A stretch of 60,000 nt of DNA from Nymphaea colorata (taxonomy: Eukaryota; Streptophyta; Magnoliopsida; Nymphaeales; Nymphaeaceae): assembly GCF_008831285.2 (NCBI RefSeq), contig NC_045138.2:17767934-17827933 (forward strand), written 5' to 3'. The translations under genes and the position numbers were made by a program. Below are positions 23,081-37,064 of the stretch, piece after piece. Positions within the stretch are counted from its first letter, which is position 1, and the number at the start of each line of letters is the position of its first letter. A model generated the notes under the pieces. It made no database searches and was not told the DNA's origin. It saw only the letters and a program-made list of their open reading frames with translations.

Positions 23081-24738
23081 AAAGAAGTTTCCAGCAACAA
23101 CTGAGAAGATTAGTTCCGGGAAATATAACCGAACCTGTTGTCATGAATCTGACTTGTTCTTCAAAAAGTTTGCGCTTAAAACAAGGTGATCTAGATTAAC
23201 CCCTATGCCAACGGCAACACTTCTATGATAGAGAGGAAACTCGGAGGCCCTAAGACATCCGCACAAACAAGACAAAAGCCAAAAGAGCTTTGTAAAGCAC
23301 ACCCATATAGAGAACAAGTAAAAGACGTGCATAAGTGATGAGCAAACTAAGAAACTGTGTTCCCTGCCCCGTATACTTTGGGATGCTTTCCAAGATGGCC
23401 TCTTATTTCAATCAACTAAAATTCCCTATTATTGTAAGACTAGGAAGATGATGGCTGCCAACAGGTCGGTTTCTGTAAGACGTTGGAAGCTCGACCACTC
23501 AAGTATGAGAAGTAGCTCGGGAAACCATGGTTCCACTCAGCCCACACAATTTTGCGCGCACTTCCTATCTGCAGCCAATTTAAAATTTCATGTAACTTGC
23601 AGTGTTTTCAGCCCCACGTATCCACTAAACTTATGTCGTCATGGTTTGGTTCTTCAGCATTTGCATTGAGAAGACTTGTTAAAACTCACCTATAATTTGT
23701 CAGTGCACTTCTATAAGTGGTAAGATAATGTACCGAATGTCATGTAGAAGACCCTGAATCAGATCCTCTAAACGAGCTATAGAGAGTTGTCGTTTTAAAG
23801 AATCCGAATATAAATCCTCAGCCATAAGGCAGCGATGGAAGTTCTCACACATTCTTAACAAGGAAATGTGAAGGGAAAGTGGTTGGACCCTTTAACTTAA
23901 TTTTGTCCATGTTATGACAATTTTGTCTGAATGTAGTGGACAATGTCTTAAAGACGAACAAGATAAATTTGACCACATAATTAGGACCACGCCTTCGAAC
24001 GACGATTTTGTAATGCGAAAATATCTTAGAGAGCAAAAGTTTTCCGGCGCCTTCCAATCGCGTCTAGAATAAACTGGCAAACCCAATAAAAGAAAAGAGA
24101 TCAGGTCCTCGCTTTCTTGGTAACGAAACAAGGAATCATATTAATCCAGATAAATTCAACTAGAAGAACCAAACAAAAGGCTTGATCCTTGTCACGCAAC
24201 TCCAACGACAACCCAAATCACACACGTTCTTAATATATATTACTATGAAACACATAACAATGCATCTGGTCCATGTTTTATCATGCACGCTGAGCTAACA
24301 GGGTTCATCCAAACATAAAATAAAAGGCCTTCACTTCGGGCACATGCAGCGTCTGATGATGTCACCACAGACTGCGGGCATCACTGAACCACATATGAAA
24401 CACTCCCCAACAGGAGTGTGCCAGCCCCAATAGGGACCATTTAAAAGTCGCTTAAAGGGGACAAGCCAGTAACAAGCTTTCAGCTCAAGACTAGGTGCTA
24501 TTCTGAAAACGGTAAACAAAGTACTCGTTTGAAAAGAAATCCCAGACAAAAGGTTTCTTAAATATGGGCGTATCTACATTCTACCAACAAGATCCGATAA
24601 CGGAAAAAGGAACGAACATAAGCCAATGCAATACAAAGTACGGACTCTGCAGGAAGGACTATTACTGGCAAATGAAGCCGGGGAAAAAAAAAGCTACAGT
24701 GGTATCTAAAATTGTCACCAACAACTTCAAAAGTAAAT
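23081..24738. other. Downstream region of the SR-cyclophilin gene, no further gene seen
   Basis: Nothing here has convincing coding features. The last few hundred bases (about 24300-24738) are likely 3'UTR of the minus-strand cyclophilin gene. The phrase CCCCTATGCCAACGGCA occurs at 22812 and again near 23200, a short dispersed repeat. Confidence 0.4.
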
Positions 24739-27726
24739 CTACCTGGCCCCATTATCTGGACTTCCATCCCCGTAGGAAACCAACCCCTTGTTCCTATCTG
24801 GGGAGCTTGATCGAGAGCGGCTGGGAGATCGACCGTTTTTAGGAGGAGACCTAGACTTGCCCTTGCTATCTCGGCTGTGAGGTCTGGCATCTGGAGAAGA
24901 TCCTGATGCAGATGGGCTCCTGCTTCTTGATAATGATCTTCCCCTGTCCGAAGGGTGGCTACCACCCCTAGAACCAACACGAGGTCGCAGCTTATCGCTC
25001 ATGGCAGGTCTTTCATCGACAGGACTTCGGCTCCGAACAGGGCTTGGACTACGATCCCTAGCACGACCACGGTAACCTCCAGGACTGCGTCCAGTGCTCC
25101 GGCTATGGCTCCTGCTACGGCTTCGACTCCTCCTACTCCTGTATCTGCAAAGGGAAGTGAAATTTTTATAACAGCACGAGAAACATCTAATGCAATTTCT
25201 AAAGCTAAAAACAAAGAGTGCATGAAATGGGAGGATTATTTTTTAAAACATAAAGTTAGTACATATTTCCTCGCATGCGATATTATGTCAAAATTTGAGT
25301 TTGTTACAAGTAAAACCAGTCCAAAAAATGGAACTGGTTTTTCAAGCCCATTCCTTCCCAAAATTCCACCAATCTTAGGGACAAAAAAAGGGGAGATAAG
25401 GAGAGGTAGAAGAAACAGTGTACATCATGTATATCTATATATACAAGAGGTAGAATATATACGTTCCCCGTTTCTTGTTTTTTGGAAAATTTCCATTTGG
25501 ATGACTTCTGACTGCCATATTCTGCTTCTCTATTCGTATTTCCTTTGTTAGTTGTCTTGGGGTTGCCTTTCTGTTTCCCTAGTTGTTCGGTGGAAGGGAA
25601 GTCTTGGTGGTTTGGTTTGGTTCTTAATGCTTCCAGTATCAGAACATGAAAGCAGCGGGCGGGGTCACCCTTATAATGATAGGCCAAAGGCCCTAGGCGG
25701 CCATGACCTTCTATTGCCACTTTTTAAAGTGCAAGACCGTATAGCCTAGCTACCGTTCAAAGTGATGCTGGAAGACAGGGGGAGAGAGACAGAAAAGAGA
25801 GAGAGTGAGAGAGAGAGAGAGACCTGGGAGGTGTTCTGCCTCTTGGCGGACTTCGATACCGTCTTGGAGGAGATCGGTCAGGATAGCTCCTGTAATTAGA
25901 ATACCTGAAAACAGGAGAAAACTCAAGATCAAGTTCATATCACCACAAGCTATTTCACAAAAAAAATAGTAAATCAATACTCATCTTGCATACCTCTCTC
26001 TCTCTCTTTCTTGAGCTCTATAACGATAACGTACTGGAGAACGATCTGGTGGCGAAGGAGTGCGATAGCGACGAGCATAAGAGTATCGTTCACTGAAGCC
26101 CCGACCCCTTCTAATACGTTTGGGAGAGCCATCAGGGGAAGCACTTCTTGACAAACTGCGTCGATGGTTTGAAGGTGTAGGAGCCTTCCTCACAGGGCTC
26201 CTGGTCCTCACTGGACTTCTTGAATAGCTCCTGCGATTCCCCCGACTGGCAGGTCTGACTGGACTCCTACTCACACTTCGTGGGGGTGGGCTCTTACTGG
26301 GACTTCTTCGGGGACTCAAGCTGGGACTAGGACTCTTGCTTACGCTCCTCGGACTCATGCTTCGACCTCTTCTTGGACTAGGCGATCGGCTCCTGTATCA
26401 CTAGAGAAGTTAGCCAACAGTAACTCTATGGCAAGCATGAGAATGTCACAAACAACCCAAGGGACTGGACCTTGATTTGCTAGAGTCATCATCGGAATTA
26501 GAATGCCTATCAATAACTTTATCTGACTTGACTTCCAATTTGTCATCCGCAGCATTCCCATTATCTGGAAGTTCACCATTCTCTCGGGAAAATTCTCCCT
26601 CCTCCTGCGAAACATTCTCCTGTATAACCTTGGCTTCTTCTTTCTTTTGGTGTTCATCCACTGGTTGTCTATCCCCAGGTGAGAGGGGCTCCTTACCTAC
26701 CAAAGAAAAAGTAGTCATTGTGGCACCGGTTAACACTTCCGAATAAATCCAGTCATCATATGTAAAAGGATTCTATTTCAAGTATTAATATGAAGTTCAA
26801 ATAGAAGTCACGTACATTCAATCAACATCACAGAAAACGATAAGTGCACAATAAATACAAAATACAGAAACTTTATACGTGAACATAAGACTCACAATTA
26901 CTACCATTCATTGCAATAGGAAAAGAAAATACATAAAGCCAAACTGGATGAACAGCCAATGCAAAGCACAGAACCACATATACATCAGACAATCACATGA
27001 TCACTTAAGCACTGACATCTTAATCGTATATCTGTCTCCTATCTAGCTTCTTTCCTTCAGAAAAAAGGCACAGTTTATGCACAACATTGAGAAAGATTAT
27101 CGCTTCACTGGACACCTTTTACTTAAACAAGCTGCGGATCAGAGGACCTAACATTAGCAAGACACTCCCAACTCTTGTCAGATTGAGAATCCAATTCAAT
27201 TAAGTTGCAACTTGACTTAACCCAGACAACCTATTTGAATACATAACTCAGTTCTTCCAAGAACCGAGCATCAACAAATATCGAGGAACAGCAACTTCAA
27301 AGCCAAAAATTGTATGTGTTAGATGAAAAATTAAGGACAGGATCTCAATCAGATAATGGTAAAGAAAGGGAAACAAGAAAACAGCCAGTTGACTAATTTA
27401 CATTTCAGTAATTGAACCAACGTTACTGAACAATGATAGCGTAAAAGGTCCCCACGTCTTAAGACTCTAAAAACTAAAATCTGATTTTCATGTGCTCATT
27501 TTACGAAGCTTCCTTAGAGTCTTAGACCACCACAAACTTATGTCACGCTTGTTTATACAAGCACCAGGACGCACATTCCACACCCATTTACTATCCTGCT
27601 CAACTTGTTTTAAAAAGAGTATGATCTGCTTTTTTGCTTAACTCAGCTTCTTTCAACCTCCACAACAGTACAAGCATTCTCCAGCCCGATGCCAAAACTA
27701 CCACCAAATTTCTCTCTCTTTCTCTT

Positions 27727-27772
<46 letters not shown>

Positions 27773-30700
27773 ACACACACAAACACAACAGGTCCAACAC
27801 ATTCACCCATTAGCCATCTAAGCTTCTCTCTTGTCCTTCTCCAACAAGGTACCTCCTCCACATAGTACCACCAATCAACTGCCACCGAACATGATCTGTT
27901 CCAACATATATATTAAGGGGAAAAAAACTCATGCTAAAAAGCATTGCCATCCCAACGACCAATTATCTTTGGTTAGTAAAAAAGTTCAACCACAAAAAGT
28001 TTTAGCTTATGCTCTTAAACAATAAATAGTAATCTCAGACTACAAAAGAATATACCATGAACATGAGGTGAATCCACAGGGCGTGATACAGCCTTGGCCT
28101 TTTTAGCAGGACCCCGTCCATCTGCTTCATTGTCTGTACTCCTTTCACCACTACTGTCACTATCTGAATCAGTTTCACTCTCTGAGCTCCTGCAAGCAGC
28201 ATTAATGATGAATAAATCTCCATTTGTAAGAAATTATGAATAGCCCAAAACATGTCAAACAGAAGAAAAGCATATACCGCCTTGACTTGCGTTTTGACCT
28301 TCTATCACGCCGCCTTCTACGTCTCTCACGACGCTTGTCCCTCCTTCTTTTCTCGCGCCTACGCCTATCTCTTTTTGAAGACTTCTTCCTCCTCCTGCGC
28401 CTATCATCACTGGAAGTGCTAATATCTGATGAAGATGTGTATGAATCAGTTTCACTGTCTGAAGAATATGAGTCAGAATCACTATCATCAGAACTATATG
28501 AGTCAGAAGAATAGTGTCTTCTCCTCCTCTTCTTTCGTTTTTCTCTGTAAGACCTTCTACGCTTTCCCCTTCCTTTTTCTTCATAACTATCATCTTCAGA
28601 GGAAGAATACTTGGCACCTTTCGACTTTTTTAATTTTTTCTTTTCTGCAGAAACATTAAAAGATCAGGATCATGATAATGGCAATAAAAGCTTAACGAGG
28701 ATCTGTAGCAACAGCACCTTGGGCATCTTCCGAGAATTCACCACAATTAACTATTTCTACAGGCATAGATGGTCTTCCTTGAACAGTAGCAACATTTTCA
28801 ATTTTCTTCAAAACATCCATTCCTTGCAAAAGCTTCCCAAATACTACGTGTTTACTGCAAGCAGAATACCATGAAATGAAATCAATAAAATCACGACAGG
28901 AAAAAAAAAAAGCCCAATGTACAGAATCCAAAGCGTAATTTTGTCTCCAGAGAATAAGATGTGGAAGCATACGAGGCAGACAGCAGTTAAATATAAAAAA
29001 ATCTTAGTGAAACGACAAAACAGGTAATAAACCATAGAAAAGGTAAGACAAGAAAACTACCCATCAAGGTGATGTGCAGATTTGAAAGTGATAAAAAATT
29101 GAGACCCATTTGTATCTCGACCAGCATTTGCCATTGATAATAAACCACGTCCATCATGCTGCAGCTTGAAGTTCTCATCTGAAGGAACAGGAATAACACA
29201 CATCAAGGATTAAGTGACAAACACATCAAGAGTACAGGAATACACAGATGACAGACCTGCAAATTTCCCTCCGTAAATGCTCTCTCCACCAGTTCCTGCA
29301 GCACAAAGAAGTATGTCTCATATAACTCCATATAACTTAATACGATTATTTATAACTATGCCACTAAAAAAATAAATGGTTTGACCATTTATATGTCAGT
29401 TCCCAGCTAACAATTAGCCACATAGCAAACAGAACAATCACAGAGGTTTTCCATGTACCCACTGTCAGACATATTATTCTCAGGTTTTTGCAGACAAGCC
29501 ATTCTTACGTATTAACAGGAGAAACTTATACCATAAACACACATTGTCACAAAAGCATTAACCAGAAAGTTCGATTTGTCAAGAAAATTTCAGGAATTCA
29601 ATTACAAAATATACAAAAAAAATTATGGAGAAAGCTAACAATTGCTAGAAAACAAAAATTGTTTAATATTAAAAGGATCGACAACAAAAAATTTTAAAAT
29701 ATAATAAAATGATCCTTTCAAGGATTCACAAAAAATGTTAGAATAAAATAATGTCGATAATGTTTCAGAATATTGTGTTTTTCCACATCTTTTTTGTTTT
29801 CCTTATTTTTCCACTATCAATTCAATAATTTGGGGAAAAAGAAAAACCACTAACTGCCACAATCTCCACCAAGAACTTAATGATTCTATATTGATTTAAA
29901 GTTTGAACCAGATCCCAATAACAGACAGGATGCTCCATAAATCAAGTAATCCAGATGCAACACAATCATTCTAGAAAGAGAGCACAGGGTGCAACGAGTA
30001 TTCGTCTTGCTTAGCAAAATTGTTATTTCATTGAGTTTTAGTAAAAAAAGAATATGGATAGAATGTTTTGATGCATATAACACTCTATCAAAGCTACTAC
30101 TCAGCAGATGACTTGAAACAAAGAAACGGCATCTAGAAGTAGTAACATTGTACTGCATGAGCAAGAGTACAAAGCTATATAAAGAACGCACCATCTCGCT
30201 TCGAGAAATCACCACCCTGCATAAAAGGTAATGGTATCTGTTAAAAAGTGTCAAAAGGCAGAAAGCTGCAGAAACAGTAACAGAAACAATAACCACGTAC
30301 ATGCGTCTTCTACATCAATAAACTAACAACTATATGGACCACCAGTAACAAAAAACACCAGAGACACTTATCCACAGTAGCTGAAATAAAAGCACAAGGT
30401 ACATGAAGAATCAACCCTAACAATGCTTGAGAAAATATAAGTTCAGTAACTTACTTGGGCCATAAATCCTTTAATGATACGATGAAAAATAGATCCTTTG
30501 TAGTGTAATGGCTTTCGAGTGGAAGGTCCAATACCCTTCTCACCTGTGAAAATGACATGTTAACCTCTTAAATGAGATATCCTCTACACAAGCAAGTATG
30601 CAGAAATATTTCTCTTTGCAAAAAGGTTTACAAAGACAGTTCCCAGAAGTGTTATTTCAATATTTGTCACTAGCCAATTCAGACCTACCAGTACAAAGTG

Positions 30701-30951
30701 CACGAAAATTTTCTGCAGTCTTCGGAACAACATCTGAGAAAAGCTGTAGACACCAGAACAATGTCATTGTCTTGTATCATAGTACTATAGTTGGAAAAGA
30801 GAAGGAGAGGAAAGAATACGGATTGGGAGCTCAAATTAAGATATCAAAGAGTAGCTGTTATTTGCAAACACACCTCAAACACCATTTTCTCTGGAGGATC
30901 TCCACCAACAGATACATCAAGAAATACAAGAGGATTCTTCTTTTTAGCCAT
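24739..30951 (-). CDS. CYP95: SR-rich nuclear cyclophilin, CYP95/CYP63 type (peptidyl-prolyl isomerase)
   Basis: Thirteen coding exons join in frame: 30951-30874, 30743-30689, 30543-30455, 30216-30192, 29295-29257, 29178-29061, 28854-28697, 28644-28278, 28189-28056, 26696-26471, 26392-25994, 25904-25824 and 25144-24739, giving 724 residues. Residues 7-174 are a cyclophilin domain with the catalytic Arg in [15 protein letters not shown] (R66, F71, Q74) and GSQFF (120-124). The Trp that contacts cyclosporin in human CypA is His here (HLDGKH, 132-137). Residues 188 to the end are Lys/Arg/Ser-rich: an acidic Ser/Asp block, an RRRR-rich block, then many SPSP, RSPVR and SRSRS repeats. In plants such proteins bind SR splicing factors in nuclear speckles and isomerise prolines (family knowledge). 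CYP63 is the shorter relative; the length here fits CYP95 better. Exon 10 ends at a weaker donor (AG|GTCCAG). Confidence 0.92.
27711..27770. repeat. (CT)n microsatellite in a cyclophilin intron
   Basis: About 60 bp of CT, interrupted by a few TTT steps, followed by a short CA tract. It lies in the long intron between the ninth and tenth coding exons of the minus-strand cyclophilin gene, where it reads as (GA)n. Confidence 0.9.
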
Positions 30952-33345
30952 CTTGGCTAGGTCTGTAGGAGATTCACACTGAGACACACCAAGCACTAAG
31001 TAAAGCAATTAAAGTTATACACAATACAATACCAACACAAAAACAAACAGATGTAATCACAACAATCAAGAAATAAATAACTAATGAACTTGAGGGAAAT
31101 GACTGGAGCATTGAAACTATAATGCTACTTTACGCTGTTCAAAACCAATAGAAAATTCACTTAATGAAGTAATCACACAAAAATCATATACATCTTCAGC
31201 AAATGAACTTCACCTATCGATAATAACTCCAGTATCACTAGCATCTTACACAAATGTTATCAGATCATTAACTCAAAATTTCAGAAGTAAAAGCCAATAG
31301 CTTTCACTGAGCCAACAATTGTTTCGCTTAGTTGGTAGAACGAAATTTTGAATATTTTGGAACATTGCGGTGGAAGCTACCAATGCATCCAATAAGGTAA
31401 GATTCAGTATACATGTTCTAACAGGTAATGAAAGCTTCAACTTGCTAACACCCAGACCATAGGTCAGCTGGACCGTTCTCACAACCTATAAAACCATGTG
31501 AAGCTATAGGCTTTCCAGTGAACAAGCTCAGAAACTGTTAGATGCTACCCCCCACCCAGACATAGCACAGAAATCTGTGTAAACTGGAGTATCCATATGC
31601 TTAGAAGGCATTCAAAACTTTCGACTATATCTCCATGAAGAGCGTCAGGAATGAACATTCAGTAGGAGGTTTCCAGGAGGGCTACAATTTGTGGCTAATT
31701 ACTTACCCCAAGCCCCAAGGCACTCCATGCAAATCAAACTAAAGATATGCAGTACATAGGCTTCTCGTGATACCCACCCAAATGCCTCACAAGTCACAAG
31801 CATCAAAGGTAGTATCATGTTTGTCACACGTACAAGCAACAACATTGAGCCACCAGTTTACCTCTATATCACACAAAGTTCACATACTAGATGATTTTAT
31901 TAATGATTTATAACAACATATCCATGAACATTCACCTCATATAATGAAAGATGACAAAAGCAAAAAGATATTCCAGATAAAGAAACAACCACAGAGGAGC
32001 ATCAGAAACCAAAAGAAAAAGCATAACATACTTAACAGCTGAGACACATTGCAGTCAGTTAGGGATCACTGTACCAGCCCTCAGCTCTTAGTTAATTGAT
32101 GCATTTTAGTGATCAACTAATCATTGATGTCGCATGGTGAATTGGTCAAACAAAAGAACACATACCACTGCCAACTTGTGTCACAACCAAATTTTGCCTT
32201 CATGTAAAGCTTCTTACAAGTTACGACACGTACATGAAGTCACAAATCCTAGATCCTAAAAGACTATACAGCAGCAAACATATACAATACTACTATGAGC
32301 AATCTTCATGGTATGGATAGTTTGGCCCAAAAAACAAATTGCAGCTTACGCAAGGATCAGAAACACAGTGCAGAGTTGCGGGAGGTCCTTAGGTTCATAA
32401 AACGCTTCTACATGAGGCCATAGCCTAGACAAGTCAATACACGACAATGCTTCTCCCCCACTACTTCACAGTTCACACCACTTAAGAACAAAAAATCCTT
32501 TTACGCTCAAAAGAGGAAAGGGACACAGCCAAGTAACAACCACAAATATGTCCTTTAACGTTCCTTCATTCACCATACGAACACTATCAGAAGACCGATA
32601 TTTCACGAATTTTCAACCAACACTTCTCTTCCCATGATCTTTGTCGTCACTCAAAAAACAAAAACCAACAAAAAGAAAGAAACATAAAAAGCAAAATACA
32701 GAACGAAATAAGGTTTGTCCAACTGCAAAAGTGTCAATAGACGTGCCCGTAAGCAAAAATAAAAGCAGCGTCGATAAAGAAAGAAAAGCATAACCACTAC
32801 ATAATCAACACAGGAGATCCTCTCATTCAAGAAGATACTCAGAGAAACCGGCAAAATGGAGAAGGCGGAAATGCAGATGCCTAAATCCTAAAAAGTAATA
32901 CCACAAAACCTCTAGCTCTTGCACACAGACAAACAAACACACACGCGCGCGCGCGCGCACACAGAGACGAAGAAAAAGAGCATCGATCATCAGCAAATGC
33001 AAAACGGAAACAAGAACGAAATCGCATGAACAGAAGCCCAAATCCGAGGAGCTCGTCCGGGAATCCGAAGCAGCTCGGAGAAACAAAAAGAGAATGCAAA
33101 CACGGAGCTCAGAGAGCAAATCCAGAGAAGAACAAGTTAGGGTTCCGGGCGGCAACTTACGAGGATTCAACGGCGCGGACGACGGCAGAGGCAGATCGAG
33201 AGACTTTCCTTAGGGTTTCGGGAATCTCCCTCCCCACCACGGTGGCGAAGGAGAGGAACAAAACCTAACAAAAACCCCAACTCTGGAACCCTCTCATCCC
33301 CGGAAATAAAAACGGACACGAAAAAAAAAATGCGGCCAAATAAGG
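30952..33345 (-). other. 5' leader of the cyclophilin gene with a ~2.2-kb leader intron
   Basis: On the minus strand a strong donor, CCTC|GTAAGTT, lies at 33160-33159. The stretch just before the ATG ends in acceptor-like CAG sites near 30965-30982, so the leader is split by an intron of about 2.2 kb. The first exon holds the telo-box AAACCCTAA (complement at 33210-33218) and a second ACCCTAA near 33133-33142, motifs common in leaders of plant genes for translation and RNA processing. No ORF in the intron is convincing. A CA/GC tract sits at about 32937-32962. Confidence 0.6.
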
Positions 33346-33367
33346 TCTGGGAAATAAAAAGGACCTC

Positions 33368-33477
33368 CTATTTATTCTGCCGTGTTGAAAGGCATACGCT
33401 GATGGGGTGCATGAGTGATGTGTAAAAGTCAAGCCCCTTTCTTATCTTGCGCCACGTAGGAGAAAACAATACGTGGC
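33368..33477 (-). promoter_or_regulatory. Promoter of the SR-cyclophilin gene: TATA-like box and inverted ACGT pair
   Basis: On the minus strand ATAAATAG (33375-33368) lies about 25-30 bp before the likely transcription start. About 75 bp further upstream, GCCACGTA (33451-33458) and its exact complement TACGTGGC (33470-33477) form a perfect inverted pair of ACGT elements with 11 bases between. The pair could serve either direction, but no gene is seen to the right. Confidence 0.5.
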
Positions 33478-35001
33478 AATATCATATAGCGGGTCTTTTT
33501 CTGAAGCCCACCATATTCGCGATAAATATTTTTCCTTCCCGAATTCACCATCACCGCCAGTGACTTGCTCCATGCACCACACCATGCGACACGAGTCTAG
33601 GGTAAGCGCCAGCCTCCCGATACGATTTGATCCGTATCAGTGTTGTCAATACCTTCCGTCTCGTCTCATCCGCATGGAATCCGAAACGATAGCAGCCAAA
33701 ATGGGTAGTCCATTAATTCTCATTTTTTATTATTTTAAAATACTTTTAAGAATTTGTTTGAATGTAAAAAAAAAGAAAATAACTAATATTGGTTGATACG
33801 GGTTGTTAATATTGTGTCGGCCCGCAAACCAATTCATTTCAGGAAAATTCAGTGGCAGAAAAAAATTTTTGAAGGGACACTCGTTCACATATTTATATTT
33901 TTATATCTAAAGGTAACATAACAAATATTTGATAATGTAAATATACAAATAAAAATTTAAAAAAAAAAAAAACATTGAACAGCCCGTTACAAAATTTGTT
34001 TATGCGAGGCTGCCAATTCAGTGAATCGGCCAGAAAAGTTAGACAAGTCATTAAAAATTAATGTTAAAACAGCTAAAATGATAAACTTTTAAAATATATT
34101 TAAAGCATTCAAAAGTGAACATGCACTTTTGAATCAGCAGCAGGAATCGAATCGGATGCTTCGGGCTGATTCCGATAACACTGGACTTGAAGCGCATTGT
34201 TTCCGCACACCTTACTGTTGTATGGACCGGTACCTGGTGCTCATCCGATACGAAAATGGGTCGGAATGGCATAAATTGCCCGACCCAACCCAAATAATGA
34301 GGAAAAAACAATTTTTTTTATATCTCACTACAAAAACTATTTTAGAATTAACGATTTAAACTGAAACGCATTAATCCGTTAAGCATCATAACGAACTTAA
34401 AAAGGTTTTTACAATCGCTAGAAATTTTTTTGTTTGAGACGCTAAATATATAGTTAACAAATTTTCAATTAACCATAAAACAACAACCAGAATGTCGTTG
34501 TGCTACCTTATATAATTGGACTCAAGTTCACCTAAGTTTGAACGCTTAGTTTCAAAGAATAATACCATCTCCATGCAATTACCATGAACAAAATACACAG
34601 CAAAATTCGAGTATCATTTTCAAGTCGAATTATTTGTATCAAGAGCTCTCTTTGTTTTTTTATTTACACTTCTAAGTTTTCATGATCCATCATTATGAAT
34701 AAAAGGATGCATGACTAAATATGCATGTGATTAGCTATAAATAGGTCACTTAGAAGATGCATGCCTAAAAAAATGGTATATTTATAACAAAATGACCAAC
34801 AAAAATATACTTATGTCTCCTAGAAACATTACTTCCTTGGTGAGAACTTACTAAGTGGTGAAACGTGTCCATGAATTAATAACCTCTCTTAACTATAAAA
34901 ACATATTTCAGTTAAACCACCATGACCATATACTATACCAATATCAAACATATATCCCAATTGTTGGAATTATACGTTGCAACACATTCAATTTACGCAA
35001 C

Positions 35002-35107
<106 letters not shown>

Positions 35108-35236
35108 TGTTAATCCTTCATATTACCAGGCAAAAAGATAATGATTAATTTATTAAACCAATAGTATAGATGGTCCTAAACATAGTTTTCATGTCACACA
35201 TCATGCTTTAATTACATGTTTTTTTAATAAAATCAT

Positions 35237-35283
<47 letters not shown>

Positions 35284-36372
35284 CTTGTCAAATTTGATTC
35301 ATTGCAAGTGGTTAGTTACAAAAACATTGGAAACACTAACAAGAGAGAGAGAATCACTAGTGAAAGGCCGATGGCGACCAATTGAGATTTTAATATTCTC
35401 CGGTGAGGATAAATTGTTTAGCAGGTTTTACCACATCCTTCGTTTTTAGCATTTCACGAATTTATGTTTGCTGTAGTTTACAATGCTGATATCACATGTA
35501 CGTTCAAAATATTACGAATTCACAAAAAAAATCATAAATTTAGACGTGCAAATAAGATTTTATACCACTTACATCAGTCTGATTTTTTTTTTTGTTGTTG
35601 TTTCTGCAACTCATCTAACATAGTCGAAATGAAACATTACCTTTATGTAAATTTCTATGTTTTTAAATATTAAATATAAAGGGTGTGATATATGTCTTGA
35701 CAACATGTTGTTTCAAGTGTGAGGGAAGCTTGTCCGAAGGGCGTAGTGTACCTAGCAGAGTTGGCAGGTAGATAATAGTTTGATTGTTTGTTTGATTCTC
35801 GTAGACGTTACTATTCTATACTATAAACAATAGCAGTATGACACTTTAGTTGATAGGTATACCATAGTACATTGACATCCCAAAACAGCTTTGTGGATGG
35901 CAAGGATGAGAAGAATACAGAGAGCTCGCTTCCCCGCCCAAAGTGCGATGGAAACTTGACAAAGAAGTACATCTTACGTCCATGTGTATGTTTTTTCATT
36001 TATTTATATGTACAGAACTTTATGATTCCTAATCTTAAACATCAATTAGAGCCGCGAGGGAAGACGTGGACACCTTTTTTTTTTTTAATTATGGGGGAGG
36101 TGATTAGCAAAGTTATTTCATTAATAATCTTATTCTATGCCATAGTTTTCATGATTTTTGACCCATCAAGTTTGCTGCATAGTGACTCGTTAGGTCAATT
36201 TCCATGCCTCCGCACGTCCTTCTTACTTATTGATAATGAAATGATATTGCACCCCATGGGGCATTAATGCTTGTTAAATAAGTCGTACGAATCACATTGA
36301 TCAAATTATTTTGGCCAGCCAATCAGACGATTAATAAAATTGTTGGCAAGAAGCATTAGATAAATATTTAAA

Positions 36373-36376
<4 letters not shown>

Positions 36377-36467
<91 letters not shown>

Positions 36468-36468
36468 T
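36377..36468. repeat. Composite (TA)n(GA)n microsatellite
   Basis: About 43 bp of AT followed by about 48 bp of GA with one GATA interruption near 36447. Same order of motifs as the tract at 35005. Confidence 0.95.
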
Positions 36469-37064
36469 ACTAATGTTAGGAAAATAACTGGTAGTTTATA
36501 CTGAAGAAGCATATGTGTAGTGAATGAGTAGTTGGCATTCTTGGTCCTGAATGCCTTTAATTGATTGTGAGAGTGTAACAACTTGATCTTAACAAAACTA
36601 AGTTAAGGGCTAAAATAATTCACTCTATTGCTGTCTTCATTTAATATTCATTGTTGTTCAACTTCAAACTATGTATACACAAGTCTGCCCAAAAATTAGT
36701 CCACATAAATTAAACATTGAAGTTTGCTGATGAACGAGGAAGAAGTCCCCCCTTTCTCTCTCCAGATATTTGAATTATTCAAGTTTCATATACAATTTTT
36801 ATAAAATATCATTTTGTCACTCCTAAAGTGTGAAAAAGCAATAGTTTCACCCTTTGTATATAACTTTTTTGGGCTCTAGTGCCCATGAAGCAATTATATC
36901 ATTTTTTAGGGGCTGAATCAAAAGGAGTGTGAAAGAATAGAACACTTTCTATGGTATACCGTTAACATGCCACAACATGTTGTTACCTTTTATTAGAGTG
37001 GCATTTTGGTAGTTTTCTAGTATGATATTTTTTCAAGTTTTAGGAGAAATGGTCCAAACTTATG

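Noticed and set aside
24955-25551. 198-codon plus-strand ORF
   Set aside because: Most of it is antisense to the Arg/Ser-rich last exon of the cyclophilin gene and the adjoining intron.
35872-36267. 131-codon ORF with hydrophobic stretches
   Set aside because: No start context, no splice-supported extension and no family resemblance; composition fits random AT-rich DNA.
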